Assembly (NCBI RefSeq): GCF_001440395.1
Contig: NZ_LLXZ01000113.1
Span: forward strand, 1-64,000
DNA length: 64,000 bases
Origin: Bradyrhizobium jicamae
GTDB taxonomy: Bacteria; Pseudomonadota; Alphaproteobacteria; Rhizobiales; Xanthobacteraceae
Reading direction: 5' to 3'
Shown here: positions 16,011 through 23,964 of the stretch, in pieces
Layout of the letters: every line of letters begins with the position of its first letter
Position numbering within the stretch: position 1 is the stretch's first letter
Notes under the pieces: generated by a model
Databases searched by the model: none
Told to the model about the DNA's origin: nothing
What the model saw: only the letters and a program-made list of their open reading frames with translations
Made by a program: the position numbers and the translations under genes

Positions 16011-17300
16011 TCAATCGGCCCAATAGAACGCCTCCCGGATGAGGTTCGAGATCGGCCCGGAGCCGATAATCGCTGTCTGAGTCAAGACCAGGCCGACGAC
16101 GCGGTTTGCCGGATCGATCCAAAACTGCGTGCCATAGATGCCGCCCCAACCATAGCTGCCGGCCGGAAGACGGCTCTTGGCCGCAGCCGGATCGGTCACT
16201 ATCCCAAAACCCAGTGTGAAGCCCCAGCCCGGCCCACGAATCGTCCGCATATTGCCGGTCGCGTTCTGCGTCATTTGCCGGACCGTCTCCGGGCGGAGCA
16301 CCCGCACTCCGTCGAGTTCGCCTTCGTTCAGTAGCATCTGCAGGAACCGCGCGTAGTCCCCGATGGTGCCGCTCATGCCGGCGCCGCCGGAGTTATAGGC
16401 GGTCTGAGCGAAGGCGCGGTTCGGGTCGAGATTGGCAGTGCCCTTGGTGAGCGGGAACGGCACAGCCTCAGGCCCCATCACAGGAACGTAGCCCGTACCG
16501 AGTGCGCCAGTGGCCTGTGCGGGCCGGGTCACCTGCACGAAGCTTGAACGGATGTTTTCAGGTACGTTGAACACAAAGCTCTGAATGCCCAGGGGCTTTG
16601 CAATCCGCTCGGTTACAAAAACTTCCAGGCTGGCTCCCGTCACTTTTTCGATGACGGCGCCAAGCACGTCAGTGGCGAGCGAGTATTCCCAGCCCGTACC
16701 AGGCTGATAGCCAAGCGGAACGGAAGCAAGGCGCTGCATCGCTTCAGCAGTGGTTACCTGGGGCTGGTCTAGCCCGTCGGTCACGCGCGCTTCGCGGTAT
16801 GCATCGACGAGCCTGGGATTGTTGATGAAGTTGTAGGAGAACCCGGCGGTATGGGTCAGCAGCTCGCGGATCGTCGGAGCCCTGCTCGCGGGAACCTCGG
16901 CGCCTTCAGGCCCGCGCACCCGCAGGCTGGCGAACTCGGGGAGGAAACGGCTGACTGGATCATCCAAGCCAATCTTGCCCTGCTCGATAAGGATCATCGC
17001 AGCCACTGAGGTGACGGCCTTCGTCATTGAGGCGAGGCGGAACCTGTCGTTTTCGCCGATGGGCGCGGTACTCCCGACTTCGCGAACGCCGACGCTGCGG
17101 CTATAGACCGGGCGGCCGTCTTGCAGGACCAGCACTACGATACCCGGAGTGCTGCGGCCTTCGACCAACCCCTTAAGGGTTTCATCAAGCTTCGCGTTGC
17201 GCGTTTCGGGCGAAAAAGCCAGCGTCACCGCGGTGGGGCTGAGCGCGAAAGTTATTACTGCAGCCCAAAGCAGTCGGATGACAATACGACGTGAGATCAC
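16011..17300 (-). CDS. serine hydrolase, beta-lactamase/EstB family
   Basis: A 429-residue exported or membrane-anchored serine hydrolase of the class C beta-lactamase fold. Residues 1-28 are a signal peptide. The nucleophile motif S-M-T-K is at 91-94 (Ser91, Lys94) and the second motif tyrosine is Tyr206 in W-E-Y-S-L. A C-terminal H/W-x-G-like motif is probably in the Y-G-W-G-G block, as in EstB-type esterases. Such enzymes cleave esters or D-peptides more often than beta-lactams. The GTG at 17300 is chosen because GGAGGG lies 6 bases before it and the signal peptide begins there. Single gene, no evident operon. Confidence 0.85.
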   Translation of the reverse strand: MISRRIVIRLLWAAVITFALSPTAVTLAFSPETRNAKLDETLKGLVEGRSTPGIVVLVLQDGRPVYSRSVGVREVGSTAPIGENDRFRLASMTKAVTSVAAMILIEQGKIGLDDPVSRFLPEFASLRVRGPEGAEVPASRAPTIRELLTHTAGFSYNFINNPRLVDAYREARVTDGLDQPQVTTAEAMQRLASVPLGYQPGTGWEYSLATDVLGAVIEKVTGASLEVFVTERIAKPLGIQSFVFNVPENIRSSFVQVTRPAQATGALGTGYVPVMGPEAVPFPLTKGTANLDPNRAFAQTAYNSGGAGMSGTIGDYARFLQMLLNEGELDGVRVLRPETVRQMTQNATGNMRTIRGPGWGFTLGFGIVTDPAAAKSRLPAGSYGWGGIYGTQFWIDPANRVVGLVLTQTAIIGSGPISNLIREAFYWAD

Positions 17301-17561
17301 GGTGTCCCTCCGTAAACCTGTTTTGACGCGCCATTCTGCAGCTACTTGGGATCGGTAGCAACATCTCGGATGCCGTAGTCTTGGCGGTGCAGTTCCCCGA
17401 AGATCATCTGATGCGGGCGATCGACATTGCTCTCGTTCTGTCCTGACTTCGCAGCGAGCTTGCACCTTATTTTTCGTCCATGGACCGCCCGTCGATCGAT
17501 CTAAAACTAATGATCCGGATGCTTGTCATGGGTACGTCTTCGCCCGAGGTTGAGGCTCGCC

Positions 17562-18098
17562 TTACGCCAAAAGCTGCTGAACCTTTTGCTTCAAGAGCGC
17601 ATCGTCCAGACACACCGCCCACTCCAGCAGCATCTGTCGGACCGTAGTCGGCAAGACGCCGTGAAGCGCAAGTCGATCCAAAACGAGTGATCGGTCCGCG
17701 TCAACACGCGGCGCGATGAGGTCCGATAGCAAACGTACGTCATATCCCCGCTCGGTCGCCTGCAGTGCAGCAATAAAGATCTCCTCTTCGAGCCAACTTC
17801 CTCCGTAGAAAATGATACCGGTTTTGGCTGAAGCCAGACTGTCTGTGAACCGGCGATCCCGCCAAATGGAAAGGGCGTCGACGTCCAGCTGCATCATCGA
17901 GTGGACGAGTTCTTGACAAGCATCAATCTCAACTGGCTGGCATTCGCCGATGACTGTCGAAGCGACGGCGAACATTTCCAAGCCTCTCTGCAGTAATGAA
18001 AAACTGCTGTGACGCGCGGCAAGACCAGCCGAAGTGTGCGTCTCGCCGCGCGACAGATTGATCAATACCACCAGACTATGTCGTGGGTTTGCGAACAT
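17562..18098 (-). CDS. isochorismatase-like protein lacking the catalytic cysteine
   Basis: A 178-residue protein of the isochorismatase-like (cysteine hydrolase) fold. The alpha/beta core is visible in S-L-V-V-L-I-N-L-S near 8-16 and in I-I-F-Y-G-G-S-W-L-E-E-E-I-F-I-A-A-L-Q-A-T-E-R-G-Y-D-V near 94-120. In active members the segment after the glycine pair carries a nucleophilic Cys (as in G-x-x-T-x-x-C-V); here that place is acidic (E-E-E-I). The strand-1 Asp also appears replaced by Asn. It may have lost hydrolase activity or become a binding protein. It starts 49 bases after luxI on the same strand, so it is probably in the quorum-sensing operon. Confidence 0.62.
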   Translation of the reverse strand: MFANPRHSLVVLINLSRGETHTSAGLAARHSSFSLLQRGLEMFAVASTVIGECQPVEIDACQELVHSMMQLDVDALSIWRDRRFTDSLASAKTGIIFYGGSWLEEEIFIAALQATERGYDVRLLSDLIAPRVDADRSLVLDRLALHGVLPTTVRQMLLEWAVCLDDALLKQKVQQLLA

Positions 18099-18147
18099 TT
18101 GCGCGTCAAATAGCCTTTGCTAGACTTTGCTCGCGAAGCGCGTGTGG

Positions 18148-18786
18148 TCAGGCGGCCGCGTTGAGAAGATCGGGTGAGAGAAGCACAGGACCGCTGATGT
18201 CGGCTCGTTCGTACATCCTGTGAAGCGCTTGTTCGGACGTGTCGAGAAAGCCGGCGACGGCCATGGTCGATCCGACCTGCTGTGGAGCAGCGATCCGTCT
18301 CAATGGCCAGCCCGCTCGCCGGAGAATGCGCTCCATACGCGTATCGGTTACTGTTACGATGCTTTCTGCGCTCGCGCCGCGTGCCGCCTCGATCATCGCG
18401 GAGAAGAGGATAAGCGTGGCGCGGTTGAGACTATTGGGGGCCTGCTCGGCGATAAGTCTGGTGTCGACGCAAAAGCGCGAGCTTTCGAGAATTCTTTCGT
18501 CGTGCGGCGCAAGGGTCCCGCCGAGCAGGACGGGAAAGGTGTCGGCCAACATGGTCGGTCCGATCGTTGGAAGCAGGCGAACCGAACCAACCGGCTCACC
18601 GCCGTCTGACATCAGAATGAGATAAGTCGGGCCGAGCGTGTCATACACATCGAGCTCGAATTCACCTGAGACGGACACGGACCAGTCGAGCCTGTCCTTG
18701 AAGACACGGCGCCGCAACCGATACATCGCCGCGAGCAACTCCCGATGACGGCCAAATTGAGGCGCGTGAAGTCCGAGGGCATGCAT
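18148..18786 (-). CDS. traI: LuxI/TraI-family acyl-homoserine lactone synthase
   Basis: A 212-residue autoinducer synthase that joins an acyl group to S-adenosylmethionine to make an N-acyl-homoserine lactone. The N-terminal family block R-L-R-R-R-V-F-K-D-R-L-D-W lies near 24-36, followed by the E-L-D-V-Y-D acidic motif and G-S-V-R-L-L-P near 67-73. The E-S-S-R-F-C-V-D motif is near 100-107, and these hold the invariant Arg, Phe, Trp, Asp, Glu and Arg residues. Length is standard. A good lux box lies 54 bases upstream of the ATG, predicting positive feedback by the LuxR protein encoded just upstream. The acyl chain cannot be predicted from sequence alone. Confidence 0.9.
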   Translation of the reverse strand: MHALGLHAPQFGRHRELLAAMYRLRRRVFKDRLDWSVSVSGEFELDVYDTLGPTYLILMSDGGEPVGSVRLLPTIGPTMLADTFPVLLGGTLAPHDERILESSRFCVDTRLIAEQAPNSLNRATLILFSAMIEAARGASAESIVTVTDTRMERILRRAGWPLRRIAAPQQVGSTMAVAGFLDTSEQALHRMYERADISGPVLLSPDLLNAAA

Positions 18787-18839
18787 GCCAACCTCCTGAA
18801 ACTATCAGGAAGTCAAGACCAGAAAGGAACTTTCTAATC

Positions 18840-18859
18840 GCCTGTTATATTTTACAGGT
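18840..18859 (-). promoter_or_regulatory. lux/tra box upstream of luxI
   Basis: On the minus strand the 20 bases read ACCTGTAAAATATAACAGGC, with CCTGT/ACAGG arms and AT-rich centre, close to the classical lux box ACCTGTAGGATCGTACAGGT. It sits between luxR and luxI, pointing to luxI. Confidence 0.75.
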
Positions 18860-18971
18860 GAGTCTGGTTCAGCTCGATCACGCTAGACCTTTTTGGACGG
18901 GATACAAAAATAATGACCGGCGTGACAAGCGCCAGGTCTCTGCATCTCGCGAAATGGGAGGGTCTGGATGA

Positions 18972-19703
18972 TTAGGACAACAAACCGCGTCGCAAGGCCT
19001 CGGCGACGCACTGGGCAATAGATGCTGCACCAAGCTTGCGGCGAGCGTTCTCAAGATGAAAGACTACAGTGCGCGGCGCAATCTGGACCAGCACCGCGAT
19101 ATCCGCGACGGTTTTTCCCTGTGCGGTCCATGCAAGGCATTGGCGCTCGCGCTGAGTGAGTTCGCTTCCGGCAAGTTGATCGGCGGAGGGTACGTCAAGT
19201 CTGGCGGCGACATGACTATGAAAATACAACCCGACGATATGTACGAGATCCTTCCAGTCGGCCACGAGCCGCTCCGGGCGAACGTCGCCGTCGTCCGTCG
19301 CCAGCGTAAATGCTGCCATCCGTCCAAATCCGACCCTGATCGGCACAGTGACGCCTGATCTAATGCCGAAGGTCGCCGCTTCATCGAAGAACCGGCGCTG
19401 CTCGCGGTTTCCGACCGGGGCCGAGCCCTCGCCTCCCCAACTGAACATTGCGCGCTCGACACGCGCGCGGCGCACCACAGGATCGAGCTGCTGATATCCA
19501 AGCTGGAAGTAACGGCTGGTCCAGGATTTGGGATAGGACGAAATCAACATCGGCGTGTCGCCGGTCAGTCGCAGATAGGCAAATCGCTGGAAGCCGAGTT
19601 CCTGTGTGAGACGTGTTGCGACACGCTCGAATTCAGCCGCGCTGCTTGCGGTTTGGATACTATCAATGAATTCCTGCAAGATGCATTCGACCACCGGGCT
19701 CAT
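18972..19703 (-). CDS. traR: LuxR/TraR-family quorum-sensing regulator
   Basis: A 243-residue AHL-responsive transcription activator. The autoinducer domain (about 15-165) keeps the residues that contact the ligand in TraR: W-x-x-x-Y in S-W-T-S-R-Y, the Asp in Q-L-D-P and the Trp in M-F-S-W, plus G-V-T-V-P-I. The C-terminal LuxR helix-turn-helix (about 177-240) starts L-T-Q-R-E-R-Q-C-L-A-W and continues with A-Q-G-K-T-V-A-D-I-A and V-V-F-H-L-E-N-A-R-R-K-L. It lies 185 bases upstream of luxI in the same direction. In related symbiosis ICEs such a pair controls excision and transfer through FseA; here the fseA-like gene is 17 kb away. Confidence 0.9.
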   Translation of the reverse strand: MSPVVECILQEFIDSIQTASSAAEFERVATRLTQELGFQRFAYLRLTGDTPMLISSYPKSWTSRYFQLGYQQLDPVVRRARVERAMFSWGGEGSAPVGNREQRRFFDEAATFGIRSGVTVPIRVGFGRMAAFTLATDDGDVRPERLVADWKDLVHIVGLYFHSHVAARLDVPSADQLAGSELTQRERQCLAWTAQGKTVADIAVLVQIAPRTVVFHLENARRKLGAASIAQCVAEALRRGLLS

Positions 19704-20097
19704 TCCGGCTCTACCATCTTGAACATAATAGCCGTACTGACCTCACGGCGCGTTTGGCAAGGGAGCTGCCGTGCGACCTCCCGACGGAAACAGACATGTC
19801 CACGATGCCGCACGGCCGAGCTCGAGGCGGCGCACAGGAAGGAGCTGCCCCTCGATGAGGTGGCACCGATCGATGGGGGGGCGAAGACCCATAGCGATAG
19901 CCCTCGAAAACCCCTGCAAACAGGTGAGTCCACCAAGCAGGCTGAATTGGCAATCCAATCCTCTCTATGTAAAAACCTGCACTGCAGCCTGACAGGCACG
20001 AGAGAATCCCTTACAATCCACGTTGATCCGTAAGGCCTTTCAATCGCCCGAATTAAGGGCGTTTTCGTCGTCTTTGAAAGTATGATTTTTTAACATG
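19704..20097. other. divergent control region between luxR and the LysR gene
   Basis: No gene. A short CGCCC-GGGCG stem followed by TTTT lies near 20045-20068 and could end rightward transcripts before the LysR promoter. Confidence 0.4.
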
Positions 20098-20118
20098 AAT
20101 GTTAGGTAATCTAACATT
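20098..20118 (+). promoter_or_regulatory. perfect inverted repeat before the LysR gene
   Basis: AATGTTAG-GTAAT-CTAACATT: 8-bp arms with a 5-base centre, ending 5 bases before the ATG. Likely the regulator's own operator; the overlap with the translation start could also affect mRNA folding. Confidence 0.6.
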
Positions 20119-20123
20119 AAACC

Positions 20124-21038
20124 ATGCGCAAGATTCCACCTTTTACCACGATTCGTGCCTTTGAGGCGGTGTCCCGTCATGAAAGCGTCACGCAAGCTGC
20201 CACTGAACTGAATGTCAGCCACAGCGCCATCAGCCAACAGTTGCGCCTACTGGAAGGATATTTCTCCCGCAAATTGGTGCGGAGGGTTGGCAACCGCATC
20301 GAATTGACGCCTGCTGCGCGTTCTTATGCTCAAGATGTACGTAAGAGCCTCGAATTGTTGGCCGTTGCTTCGGAGGACTTTGCCAGCTCCGGCTCCGCAC
20401 ACCGCATACGTGTCAACGCTACGCCATCGTTTGCCATGCGATGGCTCATCCCCCGTATCGCGGCCTTTCAGAGACAGAATCCGCGCATCGATATTCGACT
20501 TGAAACGTCTAACACTGATGACTTCGAGTCGAGCGTCGACCAAAGTGACCTTGTCATCCGACGCTATCCTATGAAGAAGGCCGGACTAGCTTGCCGTCAT
20601 CTTCTCGACGATGAAGCTGTGGCGGTCTGCTCTCCAGTGCTGCTGTCGGAATTGAAGATACGCCATGTAAAGGATTTGCTGCGATGCCCACTGCTGCACA
20701 TGAAAAGCCGTATATCGGCTTGGCCGGACTGGTTCCGCAAGGCTGGTATAGATGTCGGTCAGACCCCACGAGGCCAAGTCTTTGACCACTTCTTCCTTTG
20801 CATAGAGGCAGCAATCAACGGCTATGGGATTGCTCTTGTGCCAGAGGCGCTCGTTTCGTTGGACATTGCAGAGCGGCGTCTTGGAACTCTTTTTCCTCAA
20901 TCACGCATTATTGGCTCGGGATTCTACGGCCTATTCAACCCCTCAACGCGCGAAGCAAGAAGTGTTGAGCAGTTTATCGCATGGCTGACGCAAGAACGAA
21001 GTCGACTAACTCCACGTGAAGATGTTGACTGGACTTGA
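20124..21038 (+). CDS. LysR-family regulator (GcvA-like)
   Basis: A 304-residue LysR-type regulator. The N-terminal helix-turn-helix spans about residues 6-65 (L/F-x-T-I-R-A-F-E-A-V-S-R-H-E-S-V-T-Q-A-A, then S-H-S-A-I-S-Q-Q-L-R-L-L-E), with the GcvA-type start P-P-F-T-T-I-R-A-F-E-A. The effector domain follows from ~90, with W-L-I-P-R-I and the E-A-A-I-N-G-Y-G-I-A-L-V-P pattern of GcvA/AmpR relatives. It is intact and of normal length. Its position next to the alpha/beta hydrolase and the CopG-MFS genes, with the regulator reading towards them, suggests it may control that pair. The co-inducer is unknown. Confidence 0.85.
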   Translation: MRKIPPFTTIRAFEAVSRHESVTQAATELNVSHSAISQQLRLLEGYFSRKLVRRVGNRIELTPAARSYAQDVRKSLELLAVASEDFASSGSAHRIRVNATPSFAMRWLIPRIAAFQRQNPRIDIRLETSNTDDFESSVDQSDLVIRRYPMKKAGLACRHLLDDEAVAVCSPVLLSELKIRHVKDLLRCPLLHMKSRISAWPDWFRKAGIDVGQTPRGQVFDHFFLCIEAAINGYGIALVPEALVSLDIAERRLGTLFPQSRIIGSGFYGLFNPSTREARSVEQFIAWLTQERSRLTPREDVDWT

Positions 21039-21187
21039 ACGACCTTTGCCCATCGGCCGGCTAAATCGCCGAGCGCAATTGGCAACTTCACGGCAAAGCC
21101 GGTACGTCAGGTTGGAGAACGCCCACATTGGACTGTAGCCGTACGGGGATTCGGCAGTACCGCTTTCGTCCACATCTTACAGAGCTG

Positions 21188-23047
21188 CTAAGGCCAGCCC
21201 TTGCTCGATAGAGGCACGCGGATAATAAACCAGAACCATGCTCCGAACTGAACTGCAAGGTTCACTGCAAAGGCAGTCTGGTAAGCAACTTCCGGGTAGT
21301 GACCATGCTCAGGCGTCCAGTGCTGAACCACGAAGCCGATGAGAGACTGGACCACAAACGCGCAACCGATGTGAAAGACGTTGAGCGCCGCATTCGCGCG
21401 TCCAGCAAGCTCTTTGGGGAAAAAATCGGCCAAAGTCGCGCAGCTAAGGACGGTTGCGGCCCCGCCGGCAGCGACAATCATCCACGGAGCGGATGATGGC
21501 AGAGGGGCTCGCAGGATTACTGCAAGTTGGGCAACGAAGAACAGAATTGCGACCAAACCCAAGAGCGCCTGTGGACCTATCCCGTATCGCCGGAGTTTTT
21601 GAGCAGCAACCCCTAGCACCAGGGCGCCCACACTCGATGCGATTGCCATGGCAAAGAGATTGCCAATCAAGCCCGACCGGTCCAGGCCCTCCACATCCGA
21701 GAACCACTGCGCAGCCCACAATCCCTGTAGCGCCCAGGCCGTACCAATGCAGGTCGCAGATAGCGGCGCCAAACGCCAGAAGCGCGGATCTGTGTAGATC
21801 GTTCGCAGTCCAATGTTGGTCTCCTTCGCTGCCCATGAGCGCGTGGCCTTTGGCACGATAAGGAAAATTGCAAGCGCACTTCCAACCGAGGCGATGGCTA
21901 GAAGTTCAAACAAACCCCGCCAGCCGACCGAAACGAGCAGGTATTCGGCCGGCAATGTTGCCGTCACTCCGCCAAGGGCAGCCAGCATGACCATCAGGCC
22001 ATTGAGCAATGGGACCTGCTCGGCCGGAAACCAGAGAACGACAGCTTTCAATCCGGCCATCAATGCTGCGGAAGCCCCAAGACCGATTAACGCCCTGCCG
22101 AGAAGAAGCAGCAAAACGTTGTCCGAGACCGCAAATAGCGCCGCGCCGGCGGCTGCCGCCAAAAGCACGGCACTCTGGATTTGCCGTGGACCGTATCGGT
22201 CCAACAGTATCCCGATAGGAATCTGGGCCGCCGCGAAGGTCAGGAAATAGATGGACGTCAGGAAACCAAGCTCATCGGCACCCAGACCAAACTCATAGGT
22301 CAGCGGTCCTGCTATCGTCGCATTGATGTTGCGAAAGAGAAAAGAAAGGTAGTAAGCAGCGACGAACGGCAAGAACACGCGCAAAATCAAAAGCCAATCT
22401 GCGCGGCAGCGCCGTGACTGCTGTCGCGCCGTCGTACGCCAGGGCAGCAAAGAGCGCGATACTGCGCCAAGGCTTGTTTGCTTCGCTCTTGTATTGGGTT
22501 CGTGCTCGCACCGTGCCTGTCCGGCAGAACGCGGAGTTCGTGATTTGTTGCCTGCGACAGTCGTAGCACCGCCCTTCAGCTCCGGGTGTGTTGAGCGCGT
22601 CAGCGCTTCTTGCCTCACTGGTTCTGTTGCAACATGCTCCGGATCAGTCGAATTCACCCGCTCGATTGTTTCCTTGATAAGGGACGTTCCTAGATCGACT
22701 CGCCTCGCCACCTGGGCAGCAAATTCGTCGAAGCGCGCGAGCCCGAGGGTACAGGCGTTAGGTTGGTCGGCAGCTGCAAGCGGGGGCGTGACGGCGAGGA
22801 GAAATCGAGCCTGAAGCGCAACAGTCTCGCTTACAATTCGCACATCTTGATGAAGCTGTTCGAGGTGCCGGTGGATGGCGCTCAGCCGGCAATCAACCGA
22901 GGGCTCATTCATGTCACGATCGGGGTCGAGGAAATGAGCGAGCGCAGCCTCAATGATCGCCGATTTGGTGGCTCCCGGACGTTGCGCGGCAACTGCGAGC
23001 CGCGCGGCGACGGGCTCGGAAAGATAGACACCGATGCAGGGCTTCAT
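21188..23047 (-). CDS. chimera: CopG-type ribbon-helix-helix region fused to an MFS transporter
   Basis: A 619-residue open frame joining two unrelated proteins. Residues 1-~150 match the CopG-like protein that precedes the trb genes on rhizobial ICEs: V-Y-L-S-E-P-V-A-A-R-L, T-K-S-A-I-I-E-A-A-L-A-H-F-L, then H-R-H-L-E-Q-L and R-V-D-L-G-T-S-L-I-K. Residues ~215-619 are an MFS transporter with 12 helices: Y-Y-L-S-F-L-F-R-N-I-N-A, motif-A-like L-L-D-R-Y-G-P-R, and G-R-A-L-I-G-L-G-A-S. The linker (150-215) is low in conservation. MFS proteins normally start near the first helix, so this is most easily explained as a recombination junction that stayed in frame. Its ATG overlaps the hydrolase stop by 4 bases. 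Whether the full fusion or an internal start is used is unknown. Confidence 0.75.
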   Translation of the reverse strand: MKPCIGVYLSEPVAARLAVAAQRPGATKSAIIEAALAHFLDPDRDMNEPSVDCRLSAIHRHLEQLHQDVRIVSETVALQARFLLAVTPPLAAADQPNACTLGLARFDEFAAQVARRVDLGTSLIKETIERVNSTDPEHVATEPVRQEALTRSTHPELKGGATTVAGNKSRTPRSAGQARCEHEPNTRAKQTSLGAVSRSLLPWRTTARQQSRRCRADWLLILRVFLPFVAAYYLSFLFRNINATIAGPLTYEFGLGADELGFLTSIYFLTFAAAQIPIGILLDRYGPRQIQSAVLLAAAAGAALFAVSDNVLLLLLGRALIGLGASAALMAGLKAVVLWFPAEQVPLLNGLMVMLAALGGVTATLPAEYLLVSVGWRGLFELLAIASVGSALAIFLIVPKATRSWAAKETNIGLRTIYTDPRFWRLAPLSATCIGTAWALQGLWAAQWFSDVEGLDRSGLIGNLFAMAIASSVGALVLGVAAQKLRRYGIGPQALLGLVAILFFVAQLAVILRAPLPSSAPWMIVAAGGAATVLSCATLADFFPKELAGRANAALNVFHIGCAFVVQSLIGFVVQHWTPEHGHYPEVAYQTAFAVNLAVQFGAWFWFIIRVPLSSKGWP

Positions 23048-23964
23048 GGAAGCGCCCCGTCGAAAATCAATCGAGTGACTATTGACTTCTCATGGCTCGA
23101 GACGGACTGTTTCCGATGATCGAGATGACCCCAGCTCCCTCGCTCGACGGCCCTGAAGAAATCTTCAACCTGCGCGTTGAACGCCGCAGGCTCTTCGAGA
23201 TTGATGGCATGGCCCGTATTGGGGCACACCCAAACGCCGGCTGCGGGAACCGTGGACTTAAGCATCAAGCTGGTTTCAAGGCATGCCTTATCTTCGTCGC
23301 CCACCGCGAGCAGTACCGGTACCAGGATCTGTGAAAATTGATCCCGGAAGTCGTACAAGGACGGTCGCATGGCTTGGCACTGGAGCAGAGTATTGGACAT
23401 TCCGCGTGCAGAATGCTGCTTTAGCCGCTCCACAAACTCCTGCCAGCCCTTCGGGTCCTTTTGCTTCAGTCTAATGCGAGTGGAGTGGCCCGCCATTTTG
23501 TCGGCCAAGGCATCGATACCTCGTGCCGCCAATGTGCGCGCCAGAGCCGTCGTGCTTCTTGACCAACTTTCTCGATCCGACGCTGGAGATCCTAATCCTG
23601 CTCCGGCTGCAACGATCGCGCTGACCCCTTCGCGGTACCACAAACCAAATAGCAGAGCTGCATAGGCCCCCATGCTCGATCCAACCACATGGGCTCGACT
23701 GATCGATAGACCGCGCATAACGGCATCAATGTCGTGGACGGCGCACTCCCAACCGTATGCGGCTAGATCATCATGAACGTCGCTCGGTGGATATCCCCGC
23801 GCGTTGTAAGCGATACATCTATAGCTGCGCGAAAAATGACGGATTTGTGCTTCCCAGCTGTGCAGGTCCGATTCAAATTCATGAACGAAAATGATTGGAT
23901 AGCCCCGGCCGTGTTCCTCGAAGTAGAGCTTCATTCCACCTGTCTCGATAAAGGGCATCGTCAC
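23044..23964 (-). CDS. alpha/beta hydrolase
   Basis: A 306-residue alpha/beta-fold hydrolase. The nucleophile elbow G-S-S-M-G gives Ser97, the oxyanion region is F-V-H-E-F-E-S-D near 26-33, and the acid is Asp223 or Asp225 in V-G-D-E-D. The catalytic His is His252 in N-T-G-H-A-I-N-L-E-E-P. Related enzymes cleave esters, lactones or C-C bonds of ring-fission products. The C-terminal 30 residues beyond the normal end look unusual and may come from the same rearrangement that created the CopG fusion just downstream. Its stop overlaps that gene's start, implying coupled translation. Substrate unknown. Confidence 0.82.
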   Translation of the reverse strand: MTMPFIETGGMKLYFEEHGRGYPIIFVHEFESDLHSWEAQIRHFSRSYRCIAYNARGYPPSDVHDDLAAYGWECAVHDIDAVMRGLSISRAHVVGSSMGAYAALLFGLWYREGVSAIVAAGAGLGSPASDRESWSRSTTALARTLAARGIDALADKMAGHSTRIRLKQKDPKGWQEFVERLKQHSARGMSNTLLQCQAMRPSLYDFRDQFSQILVPVLLAVGDEDKACLETSLMLKSTVPAAGVWVCPNTGHAINLEEPAAFNAQVEDFFRAVERGSWGHLDHRKQSVSSHEKSIVTRLIFDGALP

